A stretch of 64,000 bases of DNA from Thysanoteuthis rhombus (Eukaryota; Mollusca; Cephalopoda; Oegopsida; Thysanoteuthidae): positions 2,492,673-2,556,672 of the forward strand of contig OY735228.1 in the NCBI GenBank assembly GCA_963457665.1, in the 5' to 3' direction. The notes under the pieces are model-generated. The model worked only from the letters and a program-made list of their open reading frames with translations. It had not been told where the DNA came from and did not search any database. A program made the translations under genes and the position numbers. Of this stretch, positions 1 to 11,045 are shown piece after piece. Each line of letters starts with the position of its first letter. Within the stretch, counting starts at the first letter, position 1.

Positions 1-506
1 TCTCTCGAGTAATTGAGTTATTAATAAGAAACCGTCAAACAATACACTCACTGAAAATGTCAGTGTAGGTTTCTTCAGTTTGCAAGTTGGCTTGATTGAC
101 TATCGCTGAATCAAGCGTCCAGACTGTATAAATGGAGTGAGAGGCTAATATTTTTAACATTTACTCCCAATTATGTCAGGAAATCATTTTATTTTATTTT
201 TGAAAATTTTATTCCATCTGACATTCTTTATGGGGGTTCAATTAGCAATCTAAGCTTAGACTAAATTGGTGTCTCAGTTTGTGTCAGGTAGCATTCATGG
301 CTGTTTTTTTTCTGAAAATTCAGATCCTTTCCAATGATCAACGCCCCAGCAGAAGGCTAATCCATGCTCCATACTAATATTTGATTGTAGGTATATGTGT
401 ATAACTTGAATGTTTGGAATTGTGTACAGGACTTTTGATGTGTAGTTCTAATCGAGAAAATGAAGATCTGAAGACAATTGTGATCAGTTCAGATTCAAAA
501 ATGTAA

Positions 507-600
507 CAGCAATCCAAGAATCATAGCCTACATTGAGGGGCCAGTTTTAGGGGTCTACCCGGAATGTTTTGATTTCCCAATCTTCTGCTGCACATAATCA
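507..600 (+). repeat. ~100-bp conserved module before an ATC-rich run
   Basis: Copy of a short module that recurs at least eight times in the window. Its core reads AGCCTACATTGAGGGGCCAG, followed by a TCTACCCGG-type stretch and an ATC-rich run. This copy has lost the reading frame seen in the better copies at 22556-22646 and 14274-14397. Function is unknown; see the finding on this module. Confidence 0.7.
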
Positions 601-607
601 CCATCAT

Positions 608-960
608 CCAGCCAATATTTTCTGAATTTGCCCAGTTTGTCCCACAATATAATATTTTGCCGGTCTCAGTTTTGCACATGATCTCTGGGAATCAACCTTG
701 TGAATCCTGATATCTGGCAGTTGTTTGCTAATTTTGCAACATGACCAGCCTATTATCATTTGATTTTTTTTATGATACATCTGGCTTCTATTCTTTTACA
801 TTATATTCTACTGCTTTGTATTGTTTCTGAGTAATCTTAGACATGATTCTCTCATGTTCATGATGCATTGCTCTCATTTTGCAGGCCAATTTTTTTTGCA
901 TAGATCTGTATTTACGTATCTCTTTGTATCTGTGACAGAAGCTGGAATTGAAATTAGAAA
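608..960 (-). mobile_element. Decayed RTE LINE 3' remnant
   Basis: On the minus strand this matches the C-terminal part of the RTE polyprotein (the CKLRTMQ...GHVA region) only at DNA level; all frames are broken and part of the 5' side is deleted near 890-905. It has the same position and orientation in every unit of the compound repeat, so the LINE inserted before the unit multiplied. Identity is inferred by alignment by eye to the better copies at 14425-14890 and 56182-56658. Confidence 0.65.
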
Positions 961-999
961 TGTGGGTCGAATTCTGATTTACGATCGTCAGGTGTCAAT

Positions 1000-1880
1000 G
1001 TCAAACGTCCCCTTTTCATTCTTACTCATGATGGCATTGAAACAGTTTTCTTTTTATTGATGTTGTTCCTTGTTGTATTGTGTTTGTATTTCTATAGTCT
1101 TTTCATCGATGTGGTCGCCTAGCGGAACTTTAACGTTCTTATTCTCAGACACATAAACTCCTTGTAACTGTAGTGGAACTCTTCAATAAATAGGATTTAA
1201 ATATCTCATTCCTTTGCGAATTAAAATAAAGAAAATGAAATAAAATCGTTTAAATCTGCTGGGAAGTTGCTTCATTTGGAGGCTTCCCCCTTGAAATACT
1301 ATTTTAATTCCCTACAATGATGTGTGTAATGGAATTACAGGACCCATAACGTCTCTTTGGTACACTGAGAGAGGCAGACTTTCAAAGAGAGTTTCATAAT
1401 CATTGTAATACACAAGGAGGAATGGACAGTCGATTTTTGTTAAAAGTACAAAAGAAAAGGGAACTCAGTCCTTTAAAAAATCTTGTAGATCTTGTAAAGA
1501 GTATAATTAATGTTTCTCGTTTTCATATGACCATTCAACTCTTATTTTGTCATGGTTTCGTTTTGTGACATTTATTGATAATATCTTTGTGAAATCTCAA
1601 TCTGCGTTGATTTTCCTTTAATCTTTTCAATTTTATTTGACTCCCGCACTAGTTTGACTAATATCAGTGATAAATAGAATTTTCTTGGCCCCTGCTTTAT
1701 TCTTTCGGGTTTTGATGTTAATACCGATTCTATTATTTAACTTTTAGCACTGTCAGATACTCTCTGCCGCTTATGTGTAATCGAAAAGCATTATTAGCAT
1801 CTTTTTGAAATAATTTTGGAAGTTGCGTCTTCAAAAAGACTTTGAAGATTTGAAATAATTTGAACGCAAGTTGACAAGAG
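1000..1880 (+). repeat. F module of the compound repeat, no gene seen
   Basis: AT-rich non-coding body shared with 8640-9540, 17045-17980, 23170-24050 and, inverted, 2740-3640. Landmarks are CTTCAATAAATAGGAT near 1180, a CCCATAACGTC motif near 1345 and GCCGCTTATGTGTAATC near 1765. The AATAAA motifs look incidental. I see no coding potential and no promoter. Confidence 0.7.
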
Positions 1881-3639
1881 AATTTTGCAACCTTTTTGAA
1901 ACACCCTGTGTATGTTGAAGAGAACAAAATAAGCATTTTGGTGCATCATTTTTAAATACCCTGTATATGTTGTACAGAATAAAATTAGCATCTTTTTACA
2001 TCCTTTCCCAGAAACCTTGTCTATGTTGTCAGGATTATATTAAAGATTTTAATGTGTCGTTTTTGAAACACCTTCTATGTGTTATACTATTTATGATTGC
2101 CTTTTGTTTTGAAATCCCCTGTATATGTCGTACAGATTATAATATGCTTCTCTTTACATCTTTTTGGAAATGCCTATCATATTTTGTAGAGATTACAATT
2201 AGCATCTCGATGCATTGCTTTTGTAACTCTGTATATTTTGTATAGATAAGAATCGATACAATTCATAGTATTCAAGAAAGAATGCAACAGGGTGAAAATT
2301 ATAATTCGTTCAGCAGATACAGCTTGCCACAAAAATGTAACAAAATGCAACAAGTTTTTCCAACATATACAGGTAGCTCCGAAAAAAGATGCAACAAAAT
2401 GATAATTGTACTTTGTGCAACAAATACAGGCTGTTTCAATTGTGTTGCAATAAGACTCTAAATATAATATGTACTGCATATACAGGGTTTTCCGAAGATG
2501 ATGCAGCAAGTATTAATCATAATACGTGCAACATATACAGAGTGTTGAAAAACAATGCAACCAGAAATTCAATATAATCTGTACATGATATACAGAGTAT
2601 TCAAAAAATAATGCAACCAAATTGGAGTTAAAATCTGTACAACGTATACAGGGTGTTCTTAAAAGGTTGCAACAACATGTTAATTTTAATCTGTTCAACA
2701 TATACAGGGTGTTACCAAAAGGTTGCAACCTCCTCTTGTCAACTGGTATTCAAATTATCTCAAATCTACAGTCTTTTTAAAGACGCAACTTTCAAAATCA
2801 TTGCAAAAGGATGCTAGTAATACTTTTTGATTACACATAAGCGGCGGAAATAACTGGAATTGGCTAAAGGACATATAATAGGATCGGCATTAATATCAGG
2901 GTTCGAAAAAATTGCACTCATCACCGATTTTAGCCAAGCTAGTGCAGGAGTCAAATAAAATGAAAATAGTTAAAAGAAAACTAACACGGGCTCTGATTCC
3001 ACAAAGGTAGTATCAATAAATGTCACTAAACGACACCATAACAAAATAAGAATTGAATGGTCTTATGACAAGGAGAAACATTAATTATACTCTTTACAAG
3101 ATCTACAATATTTTTCAGAAAGGATTGAATTACTTTTTCTTTTAAACTTCTAACAAAATATCGACTGTTCATCCCCCACCCCATGACATATAATGATGAT
3201 GGATCTCTTTTTAAAGTCTGCCCCTTTTAGTGTACCAAAATGACGTTATGGGTCCTGTAATTCTCTTACACACATCACAGTAGGGAATTCAAATAGTAAT
3301 TCAAGGGGGAAGCTTCTGAATGAAACTACTAACTTGCTCATTTAGGGGAGTTTACTTTTTTTTTGAAAATACAATTCACAAAAGGGTTAGATATTTCAAT
3401 CCTATTCGATGAATTGTTTCAAAGCAGTTATAACGAGTTAATTTGTCTAAGAATCAGAATCTTAAAGAGTTGACAAGAGACCTATAATTCCCCAAATCGT
3501 TTCTTCCTGTTAACTACGACAATAGAAAGAGAAATACAATAAAACGAGGGACAACATCAATAGAAAGAAAACTGTTTTAATGTAATCATGAGTAAAAAAT
3601 AAAAAAGGGGACTTTTAGCATTGAGTACCGACAATCGTA

Positions 3640-4100
3640 AATATTCATCAGAATTCAACCCATATTTCCAATAGCAACTCCAGGTGCTCTCATAGATATA
3701 AAGAGACACATAAATACACATATAAGCATAGGAACAAGTTCAATCTTCAAGAAAAAAGAAAATCCAACTAGTCCTAAAAAGACAGGAATTTAACCAATGC
3801 ATCCTCCTGATAGTCACCTGTGGAGCTGAAACTTGGAACTTGACCAAAAGATTGCTCAACATTCTATGGAAAGATCAGAATACGGCAAAGCTTATTAGAG
3901 AAAAAAAACAGAGGCCAGAGATATCATAGAATCTGTCAGAAAATTCAAATGGTGATAAGCTGGTTACGTTGCAAAAATAGTTGACAACCGCCAGATATCA
4001 GGATTCACATAGTTGATTCCCAGAGATCAAATGCAAAATCTGTGACAGGCAAAATTTTACAAAGTGTAACAGATAAAGCAAATTCAGGAAATATTGGTTG
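3640..4100 (+). mobile_element. Decayed RTE LINE 3' remnant
   Basis: Plus-strand remnant of the RTE C-terminal region. The landmark 'ACCAATGCATCCTCCTGATA' near 3795 corresponds to the NQCIL.I motif, and 'GAAACTTGGAACTTGACC' near 3827 corresponds to ETWNLT. It ends at an AAATATTGG stretch (the KYW residues) and runs straight into a GAT repeat. Frames are broken in several places. It is the inverted counterpart of 608-960 and 8160-8640. Confidence 0.7.
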
Positions 4101-4140
4101 GATGATGATGATGATGATGCTGATGATGATGATGATGATG
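4101..4140 (+). repeat. (GAT)n microsatellite at LINE 3' end
   Basis: GAT/ATG triplet run with one interruption, immediately after the RTE remnant. RTE LINEs commonly end in short triplet tails, so it fits a tail, but on the other side it abuts the conserved ~100-bp module, whose own (TCA)n end is the same run read on the other strand. Confidence 0.85.
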
Positions 4141-4230
4141 TGCAGCAGTGGCTTGGGAAACCAAAACATTCCAGGTAGACCCCTAAAAATGGCCCCTCAA
4201 TGTAGGCTATGATTCTGGGATCACGGTTAC
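4137..4230 (-). repeat. ~100-bp conserved module (minus copy)
   Basis: Minus-strand copy of the module. The segment CCCTCAATGTAGGCTATGAT at 4195-4214 is the reverse complement of the core seen in the plus copies. It ends in the (GAT)n run, which reads as (TCA)n in the module's own orientation. Confidence 0.75.
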
Positions 4231-4719
4231 ATTTTTGAATCTGAACTGCTCACAATTGTCTCCAGATCTTAATTTTTTTCAATTAGAATAACACATTAAA
4301 AGGTTCTGTACACAATTCCAAATATTCAAATCATACACATATACCTAGAATCAAATATGAGTATGGAGCATGGATTAGCCTTCTGCTTGGGTGGTGATCA
4401 TTGGAAAAGGATTTGAATTTTTAGAAAAAACAGCCATGAATGCTGCCTGACACAAACTGAGACACCAATTTAGCCTAAGTTCAGATTGCAAATTGAACCC
4501 TCCTAAAGAATGTTCTATGGAGTAAAATTTTCAAAAACAAAATAAAATGATTTCCTGACATAATTGGGAGTAAATGTTAAAAATATTAGCCTCTCACTCC
4601 ATTTATACATTCTGGACGCTTGATTCATCAGTAGTCAATGAAGCCAACTTGAAAACTGCAGAAACCTACATTGACATTTTCCGTCAGTGTATTGTTTGAA
4701 TAATAACTCAATTACTCGA

Positions 4720-5570
4720 AAGAAGGTTACATACATATAAGAGTGTATGAGATGATAAACTTTATTGATGTAAGAGATTGGCATCTATGATACGTACTTA
4801 TTTTAATAAATGGGATAAGTTGAACACAATGTAACTGATATTGTTTCCTGACGAATAAGACTGATGGGGGTTGTATGAATGGTTTGGCCTCTCGAGCGAA
4901 GATAGTTGGTATGAAATCAAAGTAGAACCATAAACAGCGGGGCCTGGGTGTGTCTATGAATGTCACAAAACAAAACCATGACAAAATAAGCGTTGAATAC
5001 GACAACGAGGAAGATTAATTATGCTCTGTACAAAACATACAAAACTTTTCTAAAAGGATGGATTTTTTTTCTTTTGGAACCTCTTTCAAAATGTGTACTG
5101 TTCATTCTTACTGATGACATATAATGATGATGGAACTCTTTTTAACAGTACGCCTGTGTTAGTATACCAAAGTGACGCTATGGGACGTATAATCCAAATG
5201 CACACCCCAGGGCTTTCACTGACCTGAGAATGGACAAGTATATGCTATTTTTATACGAAGTTCCTCATTAAATACAATCCTGACCGGGTTATTCCTTAAA
5301 TTCAGATAAGGGAATTAAAATAGTGATTCAAACTGAGTAACCTCTAAATACGGTCACTTCCTTGTTCATTTGAGTTATATAATTTCATTTTTCTCTAATT
5401 CAGTTCACAAAACTGCTGGATTTTCAAATCCTATTTATTGAAGAGTTCCACTAGGTTTACAAAGAGTCTATGTACCTTAGAATACAAGTGCTAAAGATTC
5501 GCCAGGCGACCAATAATTCCCAAACCCATATCTAGCCGTTAACCACGAAAATAGAAATACAAGAAAAAAA
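4720..5570 (-). repeat. Z and F' modules, no gene seen
   Basis: Reverse complement of about 14890-15840: Z (4727-4995) followed by the F' body. The tracts around GGGTTGTATGAATGGTTTGG near 4870 and CATATAATGATGATGG near 5120 find clear mirror partners at 15680 and 15420. The 92-codon frame across Z has no recognisable similarity and is not kept open in the sister copies. Confidence 0.7.
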
Positions 5571-5957
5571 AAATTCCCACTCTTCCTAAAAAAAAGGTAT
5601 ACAACTAATGCATCTTCCCAATAGTCACCTATGGAGCCGAAACATGGAACGTAACCAAGAGACTGACCTGCAAAATGATAAACATGCTGTGTTAACATGA
5701 GAAAATCATGCTCAACATTACATAGAAAGATCACAAGATGGCACAATCTATTAGGGAAAAATTGGGAGCCGGAGATATCATAGAATCAATTAGAAAATTC
5801 AAATGGCAATGGGCTGGTCATGTTGCAAAAATTGCTGATCTCTGTTCGATATCAAGAATTCAAAAGTGAATTTGTAGAGATCCTAAGCAAAACTGAGACT
5901 GGCAAAAATAAGATAGTTTGACAACCTGGTCAAATTCAGGAAATATTGGCTTTTATA

Positions 5958-5960
<3 letters not shown>
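5570..5960 (+). mobile_element. Decayed RTE LINE 3' remnant
   Basis: Plus-strand remnant whose conceptual peptides include VTYGAETWNVTKRLTCK near 5624 and GAGDIIESIRKFKWQWAGHVAKIA near 5765, both characteristic of the C-terminus of RTE-type endonuclease-reverse transcriptases. The frame is interrupted several times. It stops at the FRKYWL position and runs into a GAT repeat. Confidence 0.8.

Positions 5961-6001
<41 letters not shown>
5957..6001 (+). repeat. (ATG)n microsatellite
   Basis: Fifteen uninterrupted ATG triplets (5957-6001) at the 3' end of the RTE remnant. Confidence 0.95.
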
Positions 6002-6290
6002 ACCCTGTAACAGATTAGGAACCCAAAAAATGTTTCATGTTAGATAACTCAGACCGTGAAATAGATAAGGCCAATAAACAGTCCTTTGAGAGCAAGACGA
6101 AGATAAATGTTAATTTTTTTTTGACAACGCCGAGTAATATGAGTATATCCATCTTACCCAAGTATGCAATGGGTTTTAGAATCATTGACTGTTATATTAC
6201 CAGTTTCTCAAATTAGGAAGAATATAATATTTCATCCAGAAATAAAAAGAAATTATCATTTTAATACTCGCTAGACGTTTGAAGAATCAA

Positions 6291-6691
6291 TGTTCATCAT
6301 CAGTCTCTCAACATCTGTCGTTGGACATAGATCTTTCCCAAGATATGCCACATTTCCCTATCGTGGGCGTCGCAGAGCCAGTACTTTCTGAATTTGTCTT
6401 GCTCGTCTTTCCATCAAATAATCTGCCAGCCTCTGTTGCGCATGTGATCTCTTGGGATCCATGTTGTGAGTTGCAATGTCCATCAGTTGTGTGCCATTCT
6501 TGCAACATGGCCAGCCCATTGCCATTTGAGTTTTTTTAATGGATTCTATGATGTCCTTGACTCCTGACTTCCCCATGATGTATTGTGCTGTCTTATGGTC
6601 TCTCCACGAGAGGTTGAGCATAACCTTTTCATGTGCACGTTGCATGGTTCTCAATTTGCAGGTTTGTCTCTTGATTAGCTTCCATGTTTTT
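6291..6691 (-). mobile_element. RTE LINE 3'-end fragment with intact element end
   Basis: A 400-bp minus-strand fragment encoding, with one frameshift in an A-rich run, CKLRTMQRAHEKVMLNLSWR followed by DHKTAQYI and KDIIESIKK, and at the very end a DREMWHILGKIYVQRQ-like stretch before a TGATGATGA tail. Unlike the remnants lying between the ~100-bp modules and the F bodies, it keeps the last ~32 codons of the LINE. It is the mirror copy of 13498-13897 in the other inverted-repeat arm, so the insertion predates the inverted duplication. Confidence 0.85.
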
Positions 6692-7124
6692 GTCTTCAGA
6701 TCTGCACTCTTTTAATTAGAACTACACATTAAATGGAGCCTGATGCAGCATGTCTAAATACTCAAATTATTCGAACATGTCTATGATTAAATATTAGTAT
6801 AAATATTGGATTTGCCTCTTGTTGGGCGCTGATCATTGAAAAGAGTCTGAATTGAGAGAAAAAAGACAATCACGAATGCTGCAGGATTCAAAGTAAGGGG
6901 CTAATTAAGTTTAAACTCGAATGGCAAATTATAACACAGTTTTTTTATGTATGGATCAGCTCTAATGAGTCTGGGACTATTTTATTTGGTGAATTATTTT
7001 CAATAATTTGAGTATCGTTATTTTAAGATGATTTCCAAGTCTCAACTTAAGTCAATCTGTTTCTATGTGTAATCAAGCATAAGGTCTTAAGGGTCTCTTT
7101 TGCGTATTCCTCGTTGTTGTTATG
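6692..7124 (-). repeat. M module, no gene seen
   Basis: Reverse complement of 13115-13497. M is a diverged paralogue of module B: both carry a GATCA-GCCCAACA-type stretch and an AATGTG(T/C)AGTTCTAATT-type stretch. Mirror identity with the 13 kb copy is high by eye. No open frame of note. Confidence 0.7.
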
Positions 7125-8150
7125 CCAGGCCAATATTATCTGAATTTGACCAGATCGTCACACCATCTTGTATTTTGCAGGTATCAATTTCCCTTATGAT
7201 CTTAAGGAAATCTCTTTGTGATTCATGTTGTTAATCAGGTGTCATCCATTTTGCAACATGACCAGATTATTGCCTTGAGAATTTTCTAACCGATTCTATG
7301 ATATCTCTGGGTTCTATCTTTTCTTAAACATACTTTGCAGTCACATAATCTTCCCATGTGATTTTGAGCATAATTCTGTCATGGTCACATTGCATGGTTC
7401 TCATTTAGCAGGTCAATCTTTTGGTTTGGTTCCATTTTTTGGGTCCAGAGGTGACTATCGGGAGGATGCATTGGTTGTATACCTGGCTTTTTAGGACTAG
7501 TTGGATTTTCTTTTTTCTCGAAAATTGAGCTTGTTCCTGCGCTTATATATGTATTTATGTGTCTCTTTATATCTATGAGAGCACCTGGAGTTGCTCTTAG
7601 AAATATGAGTCGCATTCAGATGGATATTTACGATCGTCGGAATTTAATATCAAAATCTCCTCTATCCATTCTTACTCAGGATGACATTGAAGCAGTTTCC
7701 TTTAAAATTTTTTTTCATTATTGTAGTCCCCCGTTGTATTGTATTTGTATTTCTATTGTCGTGGTTAACAGCTAAAAACAGGTTTGGAAATTATTGATCG
7801 CAGAGCAAAACTTTAACATTTACATTCTTTAATGTATAAACCCCTTTTAACCTCCGTGGGACTCTTCAATAAATAGGATATAAATATCTAACTCTTTTGT
7901 GAATTGAAATAAAAAAAGTGAAATAAAATCGTCTAAAAGTTCAGGGAAGTAGCTTCATTCGGAGGCTTCTATCATGAATTACAACTTGAATTACCTACTA
8001 TAATGTACGTAATTGAATAACAGGACACATGAAGTCAATTTAGTACAGAGGTGCACTTTTAAAGAGTTTCATCATTATGTCATGAAGAAGAATGAACAGT
8101 CGACATTTTGTTAGGAAGTTTTAAAGACGGTGAAATTCAATCCTTTTAAA
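7100..8150 (+). repeat. Partial compound unit U3 (RTE remnant and F only)
   Basis: Truncated plus unit. Its F body stops abruptly at about 8150, in the middle of the stretch that elsewhere reads on into TCTTGTAAAGAGTATAATTAATG, and the sequence jumps back to an RTE remnant. The join is a clean illegitimate-recombination or nested-insertion breakpoint. No genes. Confidence 0.7.
7125..7640 (-). mobile_element. Decayed RTE LINE 3' remnant
   Basis: Minus-strand remnant with the same landmarks as the other copies (the complement of the CKLRTMQ and DIIESI regions, and the GGATGCATTGGTTGTATACC stretch complementary to the YNQCIL codons near 7463). Frames are broken. Unlike most remnants it has no GAT repeat at its 3' end. 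Confidence 0.7.
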
Positions 8151-8159
8151 AAGCACTAT

Positions 8160-8640
8160 CTGAAATTTTGCCTGTCACAGTTTTGCATCTGATTTCTGGG
8201 AATCAACTTTGTGAATCCTGATATCTGGTGGTTTTCTGCTATTTTTGCAACGTAACCAGCTTATCACCATTTGAATTTTCTGACAGATTCTACGTTATCT
8301 CTGGCTTCTGTTTTTTTTCCTCTAATAAGCTTTGCCGTATTCTGATCTTTCCATAGAATGTTGAGCACAATTATTTCATGTTCATGTTGCATAGTTCTCA
8401 CTTTGCCGGCCAATATTTTGGTCAAGTTCCAAGTTTCAGCTCCACAGGTGACTATCAGCAGGATGCATTGGTTGTATTCCTGTCTTTTTAGGACTAGTTG
8501 GATTTTCTTTTTTTTCTTGAAGGTTGAACTTGTTCCTATGCTTATATGTGTATTTATGTGTCTCTTTATATCTGTGAGAGCACCTGGAGTTGCTATTGGA
8601 AATATGGGTTGAATTCTGATGAATATTTACGATTGTCGGT
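8160..8640 (-). mobile_element. Decayed RTE LINE 3' remnant
   Basis: Minus-strand remnant, mirror of 3640-4070, truncated at its 3' side by the 8150 breakpoint so that no GAT tail is present. Frames are broken. Confidence 0.7.
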
Positions 8641-9539
8641 ACTCAATGTCAAAATGCCCCTTTTTTATTTTTACTCATGATTACATTGAAGCAGTTTTCT
8701 TTCTATTGATGTTGTCCCTCATTTTATTGTACTTCTATTTCTATTGTCGTAGTTAACAGGTAGAAACGATTTGGGGAATTATAGGTCAACTCTTTAAGAT
8801 TCTTATTCTTAGACAAATTAACTCGTTATAACTGCTTTGAAACAATTCATTGAATAGGATTGAAATATCTAACTCTTTTGTGAATTGAATTTTTTTTTTA
8901 AAGAAATAGAATCGCCCAAATGTGCAGCTTAGTAGCTTCATTCGGAAGCTTCCCCCTTGAATTACTATTTGAATTCCCTACTGTGATGTGTGTAAGAGAA
9001 TTACAGGGCCCATAACGTCATTTTGGTACACTAAAAGGGGCAGACTTTAAAAAGAGATCCATCATCATTATATGTCATGGGGTGGGGGATGAACAGTCGA
9101 TATTTTGTTAGAAGTTTAAAAGAAAAAGTAATTTAATCCTTTCTGAAAAATCTTGTACATCTTGTAAAGAGTATAATTAATGTTTCTCCTTGTCATGTGA
9201 CCATTCAACTCTAATGTTGTTATGGTTTCGTTTAGTGACATTTATTGATACTACCTTTGTGGAATCAGAGCCTGTGTTGTTTTTTTGAAAAATTTTGTTT
9301 ATTTTATTTCACTGCAGCACGAGTTTGGCTAAAATCAGCGATCAGTGTAATTTTCCGGGTTATTTTCTCTGATTCTGATATTAATGCCGATCTTTTTATT
9401 TATTTTTTAGCCAATTCCAATTATTTCCGCCGCTTATGTGTAATCAAAAAGTATTACTAGCATCCTTTTGCAATGATTTTGAAAGTTGCGTCTTTAAAAA
9501 GACTGTAGATTTGAGATAATTTGAATACCAGTTGACAAG

Positions 9540-10012
9540 AGGAGGTTGCAACCTTTTGGTAACACCCTGTATATGTTGAACAGATTAAAATTAACATGTT
9601 GTTGCAACCTTTTAAGAACACCCTGTATACGTTGTACAGATTTTAACTCCAATTTGGTTGCATTATTTTTTGAATACTCTGTATATCATGAACAGATTAT
9701 ATTGAATTTCTGGTTGCATTGTTTTTCAACACCCTGTGTATGTTGCATGTATTATGAATAATACTTGTTGCATCACCTTCGGAAAACCCTGTATATGCAG
9801 TACATATTATATTTAGCGTCTTATTGCAACACAATTGAAACAGCCTGTATTTGTTGCACAAAGTACAATTATCATTTTGTTGCACCTTTTTTCGGAGTTA
9901 CCTGTATATGTTGGAAAAACTTGTTGCATTTTGTTACAGTTTTGTGGCAAGCTGTATCTGCTGAACGAATTATAATTTTCACCCTGTTGCATTCTTTCTT
10001 GAATTCTATGAA
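9540..10012 (+). repeat. G tail, 56-bp tandem monomers (plus)
   Basis: Eight or so diverged monomers near 56 bp, each with a CCCTGTATATGTTG-type stretch followed by ATTATAATT and then TTGTTGCAT. They are the unexpanded form of the satellite seen at 25 kb. The 143-codon frame that crosses this stretch is a by-product of the short period and not a gene. Confidence 0.85.
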
Positions 10013-10014
10013 TT

Positions 10015-10350
10015 GTATCGATTCTAATCTATACAAAACATACAGAGTATTCCAAAAGCAATGCATCGAGATGCTAATTGTAATCTCTACAACATGTAAA
10101 AGGTATTTTTTATTTACAAAAAGATATAAAGAAAAGCTTATTATTATCTGTACGACATATACAAGGGATTTCAAAACAAAAGGCAATCATAAATAGTATA
10201 ACACATAGAAGGTGTTTCAAAAACGACACATTAAAATCTTTAACATAATCTTGACAACGTAGACAAAGTTTCTGAGAAAGGATGTAAAAGGATGCTAATT
10301 TTATTCTGTACAACATACACAGGGTATTTAAAAAACGATGCACCTAAATG
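10015..10350 (-). repeat. Inverted segment within the G tail
   Basis: Monomers here read in the opposite direction (TACAGGG and ATGCAAC orientation) while both neighbours read plus. The junction near 10015-10030 is the exact mirror of the junction at 2240-2255, so the same inversion is present in U1/U2. Confidence 0.8.
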
Positions 10351-10359
10351 CTTTTTTCG

Positions 10360-11045
10360 AATATTTTTAAAAAATCATTTACAGATTATATATGAACATT
10401 GGTTGTATTGTTTTTTCTTAAATACTCTGTATATGCTGTACGTATTATAATTAGTAATTGTTGCATCGTCTTTGAAACACCCTGTATATGCAGTAGAGAT
10501 TATAATTAGCATATCATTGCATTTTGTTGCATTTTTGAGGTAAGCTGTATCTTTTGTACTGATTATGATTAGCATATGTTTAAATCTTTCTGAAAATCAC
10601 CTATGTTGTAGAGATTACAATTAGCATCTTGATACATCGCTTTTGAAATACCCTGTATACTTTGTATGGATTAGAATTGATACCTTACTGCCTATTTTTC
10701 GAAACATATCGTAGTTGTTGTACAGATAACTATTAGAATCTTGTTGCATTCGTTTTGAAATACCCTGTCTATGTTGTACAGATTATTATTGTTTTCTTGC
10801 TGCTTCTTTCCTGAAACACATTGTATACGTTGAACAGGTTATAACTAACAACTTGTTGCATTGTTTTTGGAACACTCTTTATCTTGCAGAGATTATGATT
10901 TGCTGATTGTGACACAGTTTTTGAAATCTCCTGCGTATGCTGTACAGAACACAATTAACATTTTGTTGTATCTTTTTTTGAACATCTGGCATATGCTGTA
11001 CAGGGTGTCATCAAGATTGTTTGTTTTTACCAACAAACCTAAGAT
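10360..11045 (+). repeat. G tail, 56-bp tandem monomers (plus, continued)
   Basis: About twelve diverged 56-bp monomers ending with a TACAGGGTGT element and an ATTGTTTGTTTTT stretch (11000-11025). A matching end lies at 55150-55180, so this marks the natural end of the G tail. Confidence 0.85.

Larger units (their letters stand above)
1..2240 (+). repeat. Compound repeat unit U1 (modules A-B-C-RTE remnant-F-G), cut by the window edge
   Basis: Plus-oriented copy of the compound repeat that fills the flanks. Module A (about 1-220) matches 15840-16030 and 22050-22260; B (220-470) contains the stretch also seen at 16080-16270; C (about 500-600) ends in a short ATC-rich run; then a minus-strand RTE remnant, the F body (about 1000-1870) and G-type 56-bp monomers (1880-2240). 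No open frame longer than about 110 codons exists and none resembles a known protein. It is mirrored by the next unit, making a palindrome centred near 2242. In the 13-22 kb units module A is preceded by Z, so this unit probably continues to the left of the window. Confidence 0.8.
2245..7080 (-). repeat. Compound repeat unit U2 (minus orientation, G to M)
   Basis: Read on the minus strand from 7080 to 2245 this has the order M - RTE 3' end - H - RTE remnant - F' - Z - A - B - C - RTE remnant - F - G, the same order as the plus unit 13115-19560. The part 2245-4719 mirrors 5-2240; the part 4720-7075 mirrors 13115-15840; and 1925-4070 mirrors 8150-10350. It is the most complete minus unit in the window. 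No gene is recognisable. Confidence 0.8.
8150..10012 (+). repeat. Compound unit U4 (RTE remnant - F - G), mirror of U2
   Basis: Plus unit whose sequence is the reverse complement of about 2250-4070, with high identity by eye, including small details such as CATGGGGTGGGGGATGAACAG at 9076 against its complement near 3165. It starts inside the RTE remnant at the breakpoint after U3 and ends in G monomers. No coding potential. Confidence 0.8.

Noticed and set aside
1-4719. DNA transposon with long terminal inverted repeats
   Set aside because: No transposase, no visible target-site duplication at the right end, and homology to other units continues beyond 4719 into module Z.
9765-10196. 143-codon plus-strand frame
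   Set aside because: It crosses G monomers and their inversion junction; its mirror copy at 2177-2509 is shorter and differs. A by-product of tandem repeats.
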